A stretch of DNA of 64,000 nt from Idiomarina sp. (lineage in GTDB: Bacteria; Pseudomonadota; Gammaproteobacteria; Enterobacterales; Alteromonadaceae), in contig JAFIFP010000014.1 of assembly GCA_020831965.1 (NCBI GenBank), positions 273,016 to 337,015 on the forward strand, read 5' to 3'. Under the pieces are notes generated by a model that worked only from the letters and a program-made list of their open reading frames with translations, was not told the DNA's origin and did no database searches. Each line of letters starts with the position of its first letter. Position 1 is the stretch's first letter. Of the stretch, positions 1 to 8,267 are shown piece by piece. The translations under genes and the position numbers were made by a program.

Positions 1-850
1 TCTCTTTTGCCACTGGTGTGGCGTTGCGTTCTGGTACTGCTACCTTACGGAAGGTATCTTGCGGTCGCCACGGGCTTTCAAAGGGGTCGATGACAATTTC
101 GTGAACGGGCAACTGATCATTATTCACACGATAAACGCTACGTTCGACGACGTTCTTTAACTCGCGAACGTTACCCGGCCAATGATACTCGAGTAATGTA
201 GCTTTGGCCTTGGTAGTAAAGCCAGGGAAACAATCGAGCTTGAGTTCACGAGCCATTTGAATTGCGAAATGCTCCGCCAGCACCATGATATCTTCTTGGC
301 GTTCACGCAGAGGCGGCAGGGTGATTACATCGAAGGCAAGACGATCGAGTAGATCTGCACGAAATTCACGACGCTCAGCCAAAGTTGGGAGATCCTCATT
401 AGTCGCTGCAATGAGTCGCACATCCGTAGACACGGTTTTGCTGCCACCGACACGCTCAAACTCGCCGTACTCAATAACACGTAACAGTTTTTCTTGCACT
501 AATGCCGAGGTATTCGCGAGTTCATCGAGGAAGAGAGTACCGTTGTGTGCGCGTTCAAAGCGACCTTCGTGCTTTTTGCTGGCACCGGTAAAGGCGCCTG
601 CTTCATGACCAAAGAGTTCACTTTCCAAAAGATTCTCGTTGAGCGCAGCACAGTTCAGTTTTAAGTAAGGCTGATCCCAACGACGAGAAAGGTAGTGAAG
701 ACGCTGTGCAATGAGCTCTTTACCTGTTCCACGTTCCCCGATAATTAACACCGGTTTATCCATGGGAGCAGCGCGCGAGACGTGTTCCAGAACCTCTACA
801 AAGCTGTTAGATTGACCGATTAGATTGTCGTTGTCTCGGAACCGATTCAT
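1..850 (-). CDS. pspF: PspF, sigma-54-dependent activator of the phage shock operon (partial)
   Basis: The ATG lies at 850 on the minus strand and the frame stays open to the left edge (about 283 codons), so the C-terminal end is missing. What is visible is a sigma-54-interaction AAA+ module with no N-terminal sensor domain, as in PspF: Walker A GERGTGKE, an intact GAFTGA loop (inside ESELFGHEAGAFTGA), Walker B LFLDEL, the arginine-rich RLAFDV segment and NVREL near the cut end. The Fis-type DNA-binding helix lies beyond the window. In E. coli PspF (about 325 aa) drives the psp operon and is held inactive by PspA. Divergent orientation from pspABC across a sigma-54-like promoter supports the identification. 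Confidence 0.93.
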   Translation of the reverse strand, partial: MNRFRDNDNLIGQSNSFVEVLEHVSRAAPMDKPVLIIGERGTGKELIAQRLHYLSRRWDQPYLKLNCAALNENLLESELFGHEAGAFTGASKKHEGRFERAHNGTLFLDELANTSALVQEKLLRVIEYGEFERVGGSKTVSTDVRLIAATNEDLPTLAERREFRADLLDRLAFDVITLPPLRERQEDIMVLAEHFAIQMARELKLDCFPGFTTKAKATLLEYHWPGNVRELKNVVERSVYRVNNDQLPVHEIVIDPFESPWRPQDTFRKVAVPERNATPVAKE

Positions 851-977
851 ATTTCTGGCTCTTAAGTGGCGAATTTGGCTAATTGTTAGTGTATTTGTTT
901 ACCACAGGATTCGCACTACTTTTTATGTCTTATATTTAAAATATATTAAATCAATGACTTATGGGTTTTGTTCAAGT

Positions 978-993
978 TGGCCTGCATCTTGAA
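978..993 (+). promoter_or_regulatory. sigma-54 (-24/-12) promoter of pspABC
   Basis: TGGCCTG at 978-984, four bases, then TTGAA at 989-993 matches the TGGCACG-N4-TTGCW consensus, with the -24 GG invariant and the -12 GC altered to GA. It lies about 47 nt upstream of the pspA start, next to pspF, where a PspF-driven promoter is expected. No competing sigma-70 pair stands out in this gap. Confidence 0.7.
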
Positions 994-1039
994 TAACCCT
1001 TTGTGGAAGCATTATTAAAGTCATTGTGAGGTACATATT

Positions 1040-1732
1040 ATGGGTATTTTTTCACGCTTTTCAGATATCGTAAACGCAAACTTAAATGCGTTATTGGACA
1101 AGGCTGAAGATCCGCAGAAGATGGTCCGCCTGATTATTCAGGAAATGGAGGACACTCTCGTTGAGGTCCGTTCGGTTTCTGCAAAGACTCTTGCTGAGAA
1201 AAAGGAACTGACTCGTCAGCTCACGCGCCTCGAGTCTGAAGTTGAGGAATGGAACAAACGTGCTGAGCTTGCCATTAGTAAAGAGCGTGAAGATTTAGCG
1301 CGTTCGGCCCTAGTGGAAAAGAACAAGCTACTCGATGCCATTGAAAGTATTACGAAAGAAATCGAGCGCATCGATTTGCAAGTGGAGCGTTTGTCTGGCG
1401 AAATTGGCCAGCTGCAAGAAAAACTGAGTGACGCGAAAGCCCGCCAGAAATCTATTGTTATGCGGGAACGCACGGTAAGCTCGCGTTTGAATGTAAAGCG
1501 CACGCTAGACAGCTCTAAAGTAGACGACGCGCTGATGAAGTTCGACCGTTATGAAGCGAAGATTGATGACCTTGAGTCGCAAGTTGACGCTTATGACCTT
1601 GGTAAACGCTCGCTTGCGGATGAATTCCGTGCGCTTGAGAACGAGTCTCAGGTCGATGCCGAACTGGAAGCATTGAAGTCACGCGTTAATCAAACGGGTG
1701 AGAAAGCTAAAGCACCGAAGAATAAATCCTAA
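1040..1732 (+). CDS. pspA: PspA, phage shock membrane-stress effector
   Basis: 230 aa, close to the usual 222 aa. It begins MGIFSRFSDIVNANLNALLD, the amphipathic helix typical of PspA/IM30 (ESCRT-III-like) proteins. A long charged coiled coil follows over about residues 25-185, with little else. In E. coli PspA binds and stabilises stressed inner membrane and inhibits PspF when not engaged. Start: the ATG is preceded by GTGAGGTACATATT with a GAGG ribosome site. pspB follows after 14 nt, so the two are co-transcribed. The C-terminus is lysine-rich and slightly longer than in E. coli. Confidence 0.95.
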   Translation: MGIFSRFSDIVNANLNALLDKAEDPQKMVRLIIQEMEDTLVEVRSVSAKTLAEKKELTRQLTRLESEVEEWNKRAELAISKEREDLARSALVEKNKLLDAIESITKEIERIDLQVERLSGEIGQLQEKLSDAKARQKSIVMRERTVSSRLNVKRTLDSSKVDDALMKFDRYEAKIDDLESQVDAYDLGKRSLADEFRALENESQVDAELEALKSRVNQTGEKAKAPKNKS

Positions 1733-1746
1733 AAAAGGAGTGATTC

Positions 1747-1995
1747 ATGAATGTTGATATGGCTGCTCTCGGATTCTTTGTGACGGCACCAATTATCTTG
1801 TTCGTTCTCTTTGTTGCTCCGATTTGGGTGATTCTGCACTATCGGAGCAAGAACAAGATAAAGGAAGGTTTGTCAGCTCAGGACGCGGAGCAATTCCGCG
1901 CCTTGGTTGATAAAGCTGAATCAATGCGCGAGCGAATTAAAACACTTGAAGACATTTTGGATGCCGAACATCCAAGCTGGCGCAAGTACGAATAG
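1747..1995 (+). CDS. pspB: PspB, phage shock inner-membrane sensor subunit
   Basis: 82 aa (E. coli 74 aa). One N-terminal membrane segment (about residues 8-30, ending APIWVILHY) is followed by a cytoplasmic helix, and the C-terminal coil RERIKTLEDILD with the terminal WRKYE is characteristic of PspB. It acts with PspC to relay envelope stress to PspA. AAAAAAGGAGTGATTC supplies a strong ribosome site. The gene is 14 nt downstream of pspA and 14 nt upstream of the pspC frame. Confidence 0.93.
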   Translation: MNVDMAALGFFVTAPIILFVLFVAPIWVILHYRSKNKIKEGLSAQDAEQFRALVDKAESMRERIKTLEDILDAEHPSWRKYE

Positions 1996-2012
1996 CGGAG
2001 AAGGAGAGGGTG

Positions 2013-2444
2013 ATGCATGAACGTCAGAAAGAACTCTTTCGTGATCCGGTAAAAGGTAAGCTCGGTGGTGTGTGTGCTGGACTTGCTGAGCGGTTTGGTT
2101 GGGAACTGTGGGTGGTCCGGATTATTGCAATTACCTGTCTGGTCTTTGCGGCTAAGTTTGCCATCGTAGCTTATATCGCAGCTTGGATTTTTATCGATAA
2201 AAAACCAGCGCAGAGCTTGACGCACTCGAAGTCGGCTGTTCGCGAAGAGACCCGAATCGAACGCACTCGTGATGGGCGAACCATCGAAGTGAAAACTCGA
2301 GTGTGGGAAGCCGGTAAACCACCCAAGCAAGCATTGAAAGATTTAGTGGACGAATTTAATTGTATGGAGTCGTCACTTCGGTCGATGGAACGCTATGTCA
2401 CGTCCTCCGAATTTAGAGTTAAACAAGAAATAAGTCGTCTTTAA
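2013..2444 (+). CDS. pspC: PspC, phage shock inner-membrane regulator
   Basis: A PspC-domain protein. The N-terminal KGKLGGVCAGLAERFG (about residues 13-28) is the PspC signature, followed by a hydrophobic segment (about 35-60) and a C-terminal helix ending MERYVTSSEFRVKQEISRL, closely like the E. coli C-terminus. PspC works with PspB to recruit PspA to the membrane. GTG at 2010 and ATG at 2013 are adjacent possible starts; AAGGAG at 2001-2006 is better spaced for 2013. The middle region is longer than in E. coli (143 versus 119 aa). No pspD, pspE or pspG follows. Confidence 0.92.
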   Translation: MHERQKELFRDPVKGKLGGVCAGLAERFGWELWVVRIIAITCLVFAAKFAIVAYIAAWIFIDKKPAQSLTHSKSAVREETRIERTRDGRTIEVKTRVWEAGKPPKQALKDLVDEFNCMESSLRSMERYVTSSEFRVKQEISRL

Positions 2445-2450
2445 ACAGAA

Positions 2451-2477
2451 AAGCTCAGCGTTTTCGCTGGGCTTTTG
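2451..2477 (+). terminator. Rho-independent terminator of pspABC
   Basis: The inverted repeat AAGCTCAGCG / CGCTGGGCTT (one G-U pair, TTTT loop) is followed by TTTGTTCTTT, 7 nt after the pspC stop codon. Confidence 0.8.
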
Positions 2478-2634
2478 TTCTTTCCATAGATCCCTCTTTC
2501 GTTCACGCTCCAGCAAGAATAACGAACCCCGTAAATAATTCATTACACTCAAAGTTCTGGTCTGAGCAGCTTAGAGCATTGCTGGTCCCTTTCGCTGTCA
2601 CTTAAGCTTGGGCGCAAATAATAACGATAACTAA

Positions 2635-3843
2635 ATGAGTCTTGCTATGCGTTCTAAAGAGCTATCGCGTCAGTGGCGGCCGGAAACCATCACCATTCAT
2701 GGTGGCGATGAGATCAATGATCCGCAGGGCGCTCTTGTCGCCCCCATGTACCAAACCTCAACGTTCGTATTCCCTGACGCTGAAGCAGGCGGTGCACGCT
2801 TTGCCGGCGACGCCGAGGGATACATCTATTCAAGGTTGGGAAACCCAACGACGCGTCAACTAGAGCAGCGCGTAGCCGCTTTAGAAGGTATGGAAGATGC
2901 CGCGGCTTCGGCCACGGGCATGGGCGCGGTTGCGGCTGCGACGCTCGCGTTTCTGAAAGCCGGCGATCATGTGATCGCATCGGATGCGATATATGGCTGC
3001 AGTTATGCTCTGTTCTCTCATTTGTTTGAGCGCTTCGGCATCCAAGTGTCTTTCGTTGATATGCGTGACCCTGCAACGCTAGGAGCAGCGATTACGCCAC
3101 AAACCAAGTTAGTTTTTCTGGAAACACCAGCGAACCCGCATTTGCGCATTTTAGATCTCAGCATGATCGGCAAGGTGTGTCGCACCCACCAATTGAAAAT
3201 GGTCGTTGATAATACGTTCATGACGCCACTGCTTCAGCGGCCGGGTGAATTTGGAGCGGATTTGGTGATTCACAGCGCCACCAAATATCTTAACGGCCAT
3301 GGTGATGTGGTTGCGGGTATCGTGACGGGTTCGGCTGAAGATATTCACACCATTAAGATGACCACACTGAAAGACATGGGTGCAACGATGTCACCCCATG
3401 ATGCCTGGCTCATTCTACGAGGGCTCAAAACATTAGGCATACGAATGGAACGCCATTGTGCAAATGCTTTGAAAGTTGCTGAGTTTCTGAATTCTGAGCC
3501 GGCTGTCGAGAAACTTTACTTTCCGGGCTTGGAACATCATCCAGGGCATGAGCTGATTGGCTCAGAAAAACAAATGAAGTCTGCGGGTGCAATTATTGCC
3601 TTCGACATGGCGGATGGTTATCAAGCTGCGGTGCGCTTCTTAAATCGTCTAAAAATGATTCGTCTTGCAGTCAGTTTGGGAGACGCTGAAACGCTCATAC
3701 AACATCCTGCGTCGATGACTCACTCGCCGTTAACACCCGAAGCACTCCTGAAGGCTGGCATTGGTGACGGACTTGTCCGTATCTCGGTTGGTCTTGAACA
3801 CGTGGATGATATTTTGGACGATCTGCGCCAAGCCCTTGCCTAA
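2635..3843 (+). CDS. Cys/Met-metabolism PLP enzyme, probably methionine gamma-lyase
   Basis: 402 aa, the standard length of the trans-sulfuration PLP family. The PLP lysine is in HSATKYLNGHGD (about residues 210-220), and the substrate/PLP tyrosine region is YIYSRLGNPT. It carries YGCSYALFSH, whose cysteine matches the active-site Cys of methionine gamma-lyase (YGCTFAFLHH); cystathionine gamma- and beta-lyases usually lack that Cys. The likely reaction is L-methionine to methanethiol, 2-oxobutyrate and ammonia. Cystathionine gamma-lyase or O-succinylhomoserine sulfhydrylase are alternatives. ATG 2635 lacks a strong ribosome site; ATG 2647 is an in-frame alternative. It appears to be a single-gene unit. 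Confidence 0.78.
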   Translation: MSLAMRSKELSRQWRPETITIHGGDEINDPQGALVAPMYQTSTFVFPDAEAGGARFAGDAEGYIYSRLGNPTTRQLEQRVAALEGMEDAAASATGMGAVAAATLAFLKAGDHVIASDAIYGCSYALFSHLFERFGIQVSFVDMRDPATLGAAITPQTKLVFLETPANPHLRILDLSMIGKVCRTHQLKMVVDNTFMTPLLQRPGEFGADLVIHSATKYLNGHGDVVAGIVTGSAEDIHTIKMTTLKDMGATMSPHDAWLILRGLKTLGIRMERHCANALKVAEFLNSEPAVEKLYFPGLEHHPGHELIGSEKQMKSAGAIIAFDMADGYQAAVRFLNRLKMIRLAVSLGDAETLIQHPASMTHSPLTPEALLKAGIGDGLVRISVGLEHVDDILDDLRQALA

Positions 3844-4002
3844 GGTACAGCGCGTATGTTCTGTAAGCGGAAACTTTAATTGACGCTTGCAAAAAGTGAC
3901 AACTGGGGTGTGGTGGAAAGTCACTGACCTTATCCATTAAGCTTAGAGTATTCAGTTGTAATTCATGCGTTTGTTAGCATGGCGAATGAGGTAGGAAAGG
4001 GT

Positions 4003-4800
4003 ATGTCGAAGAAACCAAGTAATTACGTTTCAAGGGAACCCGATGCGAATGGCATCATTCATTGGACTGATGAAGATAATCAGGTGTGGGCTGATCTTGT
4101 CGCTCGGCAGCTCAATATCATTCCCGGTAAAGCCTGCGATGAATATATGGCAGGTCTGGAACTATTAAACTTGCCTGAAGACCGTATTCCACAGCTTGGC
4201 GAGCTTAACGAAGTCCTGGCGCGTACCACGGGCTGGCAAGTTGCGCGTGTGCCAGCACTAATTCCGTTCGATGAGTTTTTTCGTTTACTGGCGAACAAAG
4301 AGTTCCCAGTTGCGACCTTTATTCGGACGCGTGAAGAATTTGATTACTTGCAAGAGCCTGATATCTTCCATGAGGTCTTTGGTCATTGTCCCTTGCTGAC
4401 AAATCCCGCGTTCGCCCACTTCACTCATCAGTACGGTCGCCTAGGTTATGCAGCTACGCCGAAAGAGCGTGTTTATTTGGCGCGTTTATACTGGTTTACC
4501 GTAGAGTTCGGCTTGTTGGAAACCCAAGATGGCCTGCGTATCTATGGTGGCGGAATCTTGTCTTCGCCGGGTGAAACTGTATATGCGCTTGAAAGCGACA
4601 AACCAGAGCGAGTGCGTTTGAACCCTCTGGATGCGCTGCGTACACCGTATCGAATCGATATCATGCAGCCGATTTATTACACCCTGAAGGATGTGAATCA
4701 GCTGTTTGAAATCTCTGACATGGATATCATGGCGCTTGTTCATGAGGCCATGGAACTTGGTTTGTATGAACCGAAGTTTCCACCGAAAAATGCAGCATAA
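4003..4800 (+). CDS. phhA: Phenylalanine 4-monooxygenase (phenylalanine hydroxylase)
   Basis: 265 aa from ATG 4003, matching the ~262 aa of Pseudomonas PhhA; GTAGGAAAGGGT just upstream is the ribosome site, so the in-frame ATG at 3979 is less likely. It is a single catalytic domain with no ACT domain. Iron ligands lie in DIFHEVFGHCPLL (two His) and LYWFTVEFGL (Glu). RIYGGGILSS is also conserved. It hydroxylates phenylalanine to tyrosine using tetrahydropterin and O2. phhB, which recycles the pterin, follows after about 86 nt, and the tyrosine-degradation genes lie further down. Regulation by the adjacent tyrR is likely, although no clear TyrR box was seen upstream. Confidence 0.95.
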   Translation: MSKKPSNYVSREPDANGIIHWTDEDNQVWADLVARQLNIIPGKACDEYMAGLELLNLPEDRIPQLGELNEVLARTTGWQVARVPALIPFDEFFRLLANKEFPVATFIRTREEFDYLQEPDIFHEVFGHCPLLTNPAFAHFTHQYGRLGYAATPKERVYLARLYWFTVEFGLLETQDGLRIYGGGILSSPGETVYALESDKPERVRLNPLDALRTPYRIDIMQPIYYTLKDVNQLFEISDMDIMALVHEAMELGLYEPKFPPKNAA

Positions 4801-4886
4801 GTATTGAGCTACTTAGCTTGTCGGCGAGTGAGCTCACGGATCAATCACGTCATTGAATGACACCCTTGAAGTTACAGGAAGAAAAT

Positions 4887-5228
4887 ATGTCTGACTTAAA
4901 AGATATGAAGTGTGAAGCGTGCCAAGCAGGAGCGCCTCAAGTCACTGATGAAGAACTACGTGAGTTGATGAAGGCAATTCCAGATTGGGTTCCGGAGTCT
5001 CGGGATGGCGTGTTGCAGCTTGAGCGCGTGTACAAGTTCAAGAACTTTAAGCAAGCATGGGCGTTTAGCAATAAAATTGCCCAGCTCGCTGAAGATGAAT
5101 TCCATCATCCGTCGTTATTACTCGAATGGGGTAAGTTAACTGTCACTTGGTGGAGCCACGCGATAAAAGGCTTGCACAAGAATGACTTTATTATGGCGGC
5201 GAAAACTGACGCGTTACTCGACGACTAA
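4887..5228 (+). CDS. phhB: Pterin-4-alpha-carbinolamine dehydratase
   Basis: 113 aa from ATG 4887, the family's usual size; ACAGGAAGAAAAT supplies the ribosome site and makes the longer start at 4857 unlikely. [46 protein letters not shown] shows the expected pattern: the EDEFHHP loop with catalytic histidines and the later WWSHA histidine (quoted in parts here as EFHHPSLL and [11 protein letters not shown]). It dehydrates the 4a-hydroxypterin produced by PhhA. It is co-oriented with phhA and probably co-transcribed, with a strong terminator 28 nt after its stop. Confidence 0.94.
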   Translation: MSDLKDMKCEACQAGAPQVTDEELRELMKAIPDWVPESRDGVLQLERVYKFKNFKQAWAFSNKIAQLAEDEFHHPSLLLEWGKLTVTWWSHAIKGLHKNDFIMAAKTDALLDD

Positions 5229-5255
5229 CGCCGTTGAGGTCAGCAAGCCAGAGTA

Positions 5256-5291
5256 AGAATCAAAGCCACCTTCGGGTGGCTTTTTGATTCT
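5256..5291 (+). terminator. Terminator after phhB
   Basis: A long hairpin with arms AGAATCA-AAGCCACC and GGTGGCTTTTTGATTCT around a TTCG tetraloop, with a run of five T within the 3' arm. It separates phhAB from tyrR. Confidence 0.85.
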
Positions 5292-5370
5292 CCTGATAAG
5301 CGAACTGCAGGTTCTGCGATAAGCTACCGGCATCTGCGACAGATGGCTGATGTAAACTACGCTGCGATTT

Positions 5371-5388
5371 TGTATAATTTTATTTACA
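5371..5388 (+). promoter_or_regulatory. TyrR box upstream of tyrR
   Basis: TGTATA-ATTTTA-TTTACA matches the TyrR operator TGTAAA-N6-TTTACA with one mismatch. A further TGTAAA half-site at 5351-5356 has only a weak partner. The box is 24 nt before the tyrR start, fitting negative autoregulation as known for E. coli tyrR. Confidence 0.65.
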
Positions 5389-5411
5389 TTAGTCATTAGG
5401 TCGTTGGGCGT

Positions 5412-6998
5412 ATGCGTCTCGAAATCACATGCAGTGACAGGTTAGGAATTTGCCAGGAAGTCCTGACGATTTTGCGCGAGTATGAAATTGATTTGCGCGG
5501 TATTGAAGTAGACCCTGTCGGTAAGATCTATTTGAGCTTTCCATCATTGGAATTCAGCGAATTTCAGCTATTGATGCCCAAAATTCGGCGAATTCCTAAT
5601 GTAGAAGACGTGAAAACGGTGAGTTATTTACCATCGGAACGTGAGCATTTCGAGTTCAACTTGTTGCTCAGTACCTTACCCAATCCCGTCGTATCAATTG
5701 ACGACAAAGGTCGCATTGATATCGCAAATGCTGCTGCTTCGGCACTCCTAAAACAAGACAAAGAGGCGCTCCGTGGCGAGTTAGTCGCTGATCATATTGC
5801 GGGCTTTCCAACCCGCTGGTTTGATAAGCACCCGGAAGAGCCTTTGCTAGAAGTGATTCAGCTCGGGACCAAGTGGTATAACGCACAAATTTTGCCTGTG
5901 TGGGTGAAAGATACGGACAATGAACTCGCATTTGCGGGGGCCGTTATCCATGGCCATTCACAACCGTTACCGCCCAATCGCGAGAAAAAGGATGAAACCT
6001 TGCCATTCGATTCTGTATTGAGTCAGCACGGCAGTATTAAACGGATTCTTCGTGATGCCGCACGTATGGCGCAACTCGATGCACCATTGCTGTTAGAGGG
6101 CGAAACAGGTGTAGGGAAAGAATTAATCGCTCGCGCCTGTCATCAAGCTGGCTGTCGTGCAGAAAAACCATTCTTAGCAGTCAATTGTGGGGCGTTGCCT
6201 GACAACGTAGCTGAGAGCGAGCTATTTGGTTACGGGCCGGGTATTTTTACGCATCACCCTCAAGGTAAGAAAGGCATTTTCGAGCAAGCTAACGGCGGAA
6301 CGGTGTTGTTAGATTCGATTGGGGATATGTCACAGGAGCTTCAGGCTAAGCTACTGCGCTTTCTTGAAGACGGGCGGTTCCGACGTATTGGCGAAGAACA
6401 AATGGTGCATGTGGATGTTCGCCTTATTTGTTTAGCGCGGGGAGAGTTACTTGAACGCGTGGAGCAGGGAAGTTTTCGCGAGGATCTCTATTATCGGTTG
6501 AACGTATTGTCATTGCACTTACCGCCTTTGCGGGAACGTAAAGGCGATGTGGCCATGCTTACTGAACACTTTGTTCATAAGTTCTGTGTGCAGCTGCAGC
6601 GTCCACTGGTGCAAGTTTCGAAGCGTTGTTTGGATTATCTGATTGATTACAACTGGCCCGGTAATGTGCGTCAACTCGAGAACACGCTGTTTCGTTCGAT
6701 CAGTATGTTAGAGAAAGACACACTTGAGCCAGACGATATTAAACTGCCTGAGTCGTCACCGGTGTTGGAGAATGTTGCCATTGACTTGGACGAAGACAGC
6801 TTAGAGACCGCAGTGAAACGATTTGAAAGCTCACTCTTACGCCGACTTTATCCAAGTTACCCAAGCACGCGACAATTGGCGAAGAAGCTTGGTTTAAGTC
6901 ATACCGCAATCGCAAATAAACTTCGGGAATACGGGATCGGGCGTCAGCGCCGCTCACCGCGTCGTAAAGATAATGATACGGATGGTGCGGGTTCGTAA
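5412..6998 (+). CDS. tyrR: TyrR/PhhR-type transcriptional regulator of aromatic amino acid metabolism
   Basis: 528 aa (E. coli TyrR is 513). Domain order: N-terminal ACT domain (MRLEITCSDRLGICQEVL, residues 1-75), PAS domain (about 80-190), AAA+ module (about 205-430) with Walker A GETGVGKE at 230-237, and a C-terminal Fis/TyrR-type helix-turn-helix (STRQLAKKLGLSHTAIANKL). The GAFTGA loop is replaced by GPGIFTHH (from about 275), as expected for TyrR proteins that act with sigma-70. Walker B reads VLLDSIGDM, with Ser302 where the catalytic Glu normally stands. It sits between phhAB and hppD-hmgA-fahA-maiA, its likely targets. Confidence 0.93.
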   Translation: MRLEITCSDRLGICQEVLTILREYEIDLRGIEVDPVGKIYLSFPSLEFSEFQLLMPKIRRIPNVEDVKTVSYLPSEREHFEFNLLLSTLPNPVVSIDDKGRIDIANAAASALLKQDKEALRGELVADHIAGFPTRWFDKHPEEPLLEVIQLGTKWYNAQILPVWVKDTDNELAFAGAVIHGHSQPLPPNREKKDETLPFDSVLSQHGSIKRILRDAARMAQLDAPLLLEGETGVGKELIARACHQAGCRAEKPFLAVNCGALPDNVAESELFGYGPGIFTHHPQGKKGIFEQANGGTVLLDSIGDMSQELQAKLLRFLEDGRFRRIGEEQMVHVDVRLICLARGELLERVEQGSFREDLYYRLNVLSLHLPPLRERKGDVAMLTEHFVHKFCVQLQRPLVQVSKRCLDYLIDYNWPGNVRQLENTLFRSISMLEKDTLEPDDIKLPESSPVLENVAIDLDEDSLETAVKRFESSLLRRLYPSYPSTRQLAKKLGLSHTAIANKLREYGIGRQRRSPRRKDNDTDGAGS

Positions 6999-7038
6999 AT
7001 ATAAGTTTCCATAATTTATCGGTGGGTTAGGTCTTTGC

Positions 7039-7076
7039 AGCGCTTGTAGCGAATTCGTTACAGGCGCTTATTTTTT
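7039..7076 (+). terminator. Terminator after tyrR
   Basis: The 15-bp arms AGCGCTTGTAGCGAA / TTCGTTACAGGCGCT (two G-U pairs) are followed by TATTTTTT. Confidence 0.85.
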
Positions 7077-7190
7077 AGGCTCACAGACTTTCTTCTACTG
7101 ATGTTAGGTGTTTGGCCCTCGCGCGCGCTACAAATGAGTCATAACATTATCGTATAGAGCCACAACTGAAGTGGCAGCAAGGAGTATGAA

Positions 7191-8267
7191 ATGAGCGACC
7201 AAACAATTAATCCTTTGGGTACTGATGGCTTTGAATTTGTCGAGTACACAGCGCCCGACGCAAAAGGCATCGATGCATTAAAGAATCTGTTCAAGCAACT
7301 AGGCTTCACTGAAGTGGCGAAGCATCGCCGCAAAGATGTATGGCTGTACAAGCAGAACGACGTTAATTTCATTGTGAATGCGCAGCCGAGCTCACAAGCT
7401 GAAGCTTTCGCGAAAGATCATGGTCCAAGCGTATGTGGTATGGCATTTCGAGTGAAAGACGCCGCGCATGCGTTCAAGCATGCACTGGCGAATGGCGCGA
7501 AAGAGTTTAAAGCAGACGTGGGTGCGATGGAGCTGAACATCCCTGCGGTCTATGGTATCGGTGAGAGCGCGCTGTACTTCGTGGACCGTTATGGTCAAAA
7601 GAGTATTTATGACGTCGATTTCCAGTTCTACGATAACTGGGAAGCGGATATGCAAGATCATCAAGTAGGCTTGGACTATGTGGACCACCTGACGCACAAC
7701 GTGTTCCGTGGCAACATGGACGTGTGGGCCGGTTTCTACGAGCGTATCGGTAACTTCCGTGAAGTGCGTTATTTCGATATCGAAGGCAAACTTACGGGGC
7801 TATTGAGCCGTGCAATGACCTCACCTTGTGGCAAGATTCGCATTCCAATCAACGAATCCCATGACGACAAGTCACAGATTGAAGAGTACCTGAAGGACTA
7901 CAATGGTGAAGGGATTCAGCACATTGCCATGAGCAGTGACGATATCTATCACACCGTGCGTACATTGCGTGACCGCGGTATGGAGTTTATGCCAACGCCA
8001 GACACTTATTACGAGAAAATTAATGACCGCGTGGAAGGCCACACAGAGAGCTTAGATGATCTAAAAGACCTGCGCATCCTTATTGATGGTGCACCGATGA
8101 AAGACGGCATCTTGTTGCAGATCTTCACCAAAACAGTGATTGGTCCGGTGTTCTTTGAGATCATTCAGCGCAAAGGTAACGAAGGTTTCGGTGAGGGTAA
8201 CTTCAAGGCTCTTTTTGAGTCGATTGAAGAAGATCAAATCCGTCGTGGAGTATTAAGCGATGCGTAA
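7191..8267 (+). CDS. hppD: 4-hydroxyphenylpyruvate dioxygenase
   Basis: 358 aa, the normal bacterial length. It consists of two vicinal-oxygen-chelate halves. Iron ligands: His in LDYVDHLTHNV, His in GIQHIAMSSDDI, Glu in VFFEIIQRKG near the C-terminus. It converts 4-hydroxyphenylpyruvate to homogentisate. The ribosome site AGCAAGGAG precedes the ATG, and a small GCCAC/GTGGC hairpin (7159-7175) sits in the leader just before it. It is the first gene of a four-gene overlapping operon; hmgA starts inside its last codons. Confidence 0.96.
   Translation: MSDQTINPLGTDGFEFVEYTAPDAKGIDALKNLFKQLGFTEVAKHRRKDVWLYKQNDVNFIVNAQPSSQAEAFAKDHGPSVCGMAFRVKDAAHAFKHALANGAKEFKADVGAMELNIPAVYGIGESALYFVDRYGQKSIYDVDFQFYDNWEADMQDHQVGLDYVDHLTHNVFRGNMDVWAGFYERIGNFREVRYFDIEGKLTGLLSRAMTSPCGKIRIPINESHDDKSQIEEYLKDYNGEGIQHIAMSSDDIYHTVRTLRDRGMEFMPTPDTYYEKINDRVEGHTESLDDLKDLRILIDGAPMKDGILLQIFTKTVIGPVFFEIIQRKGNEGFGEGNFKALFESIEEDQIRRGVLSDA

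Noticed and set aside
285..608. 107-codon plus-strand frame opposite pspF
   Set aside because: Serine/arginine-rich shadow of the pspF reading frame.
3860..3930. Possible TyrR box and AGTGAC/GTCACT inverted repeat before phhA
   Set aside because: TGTAAGCGGAAACTTTAA has the wrong half-site and spacing; the inverted repeat has a 19-nt spacer and only 6-bp arms.
7095..7125. Possible sigma-54 promoter before hppD (TTTGGCCCTCGCG)
   Set aside because: GG to GC spacing is one base too long and the -12 element is missing.
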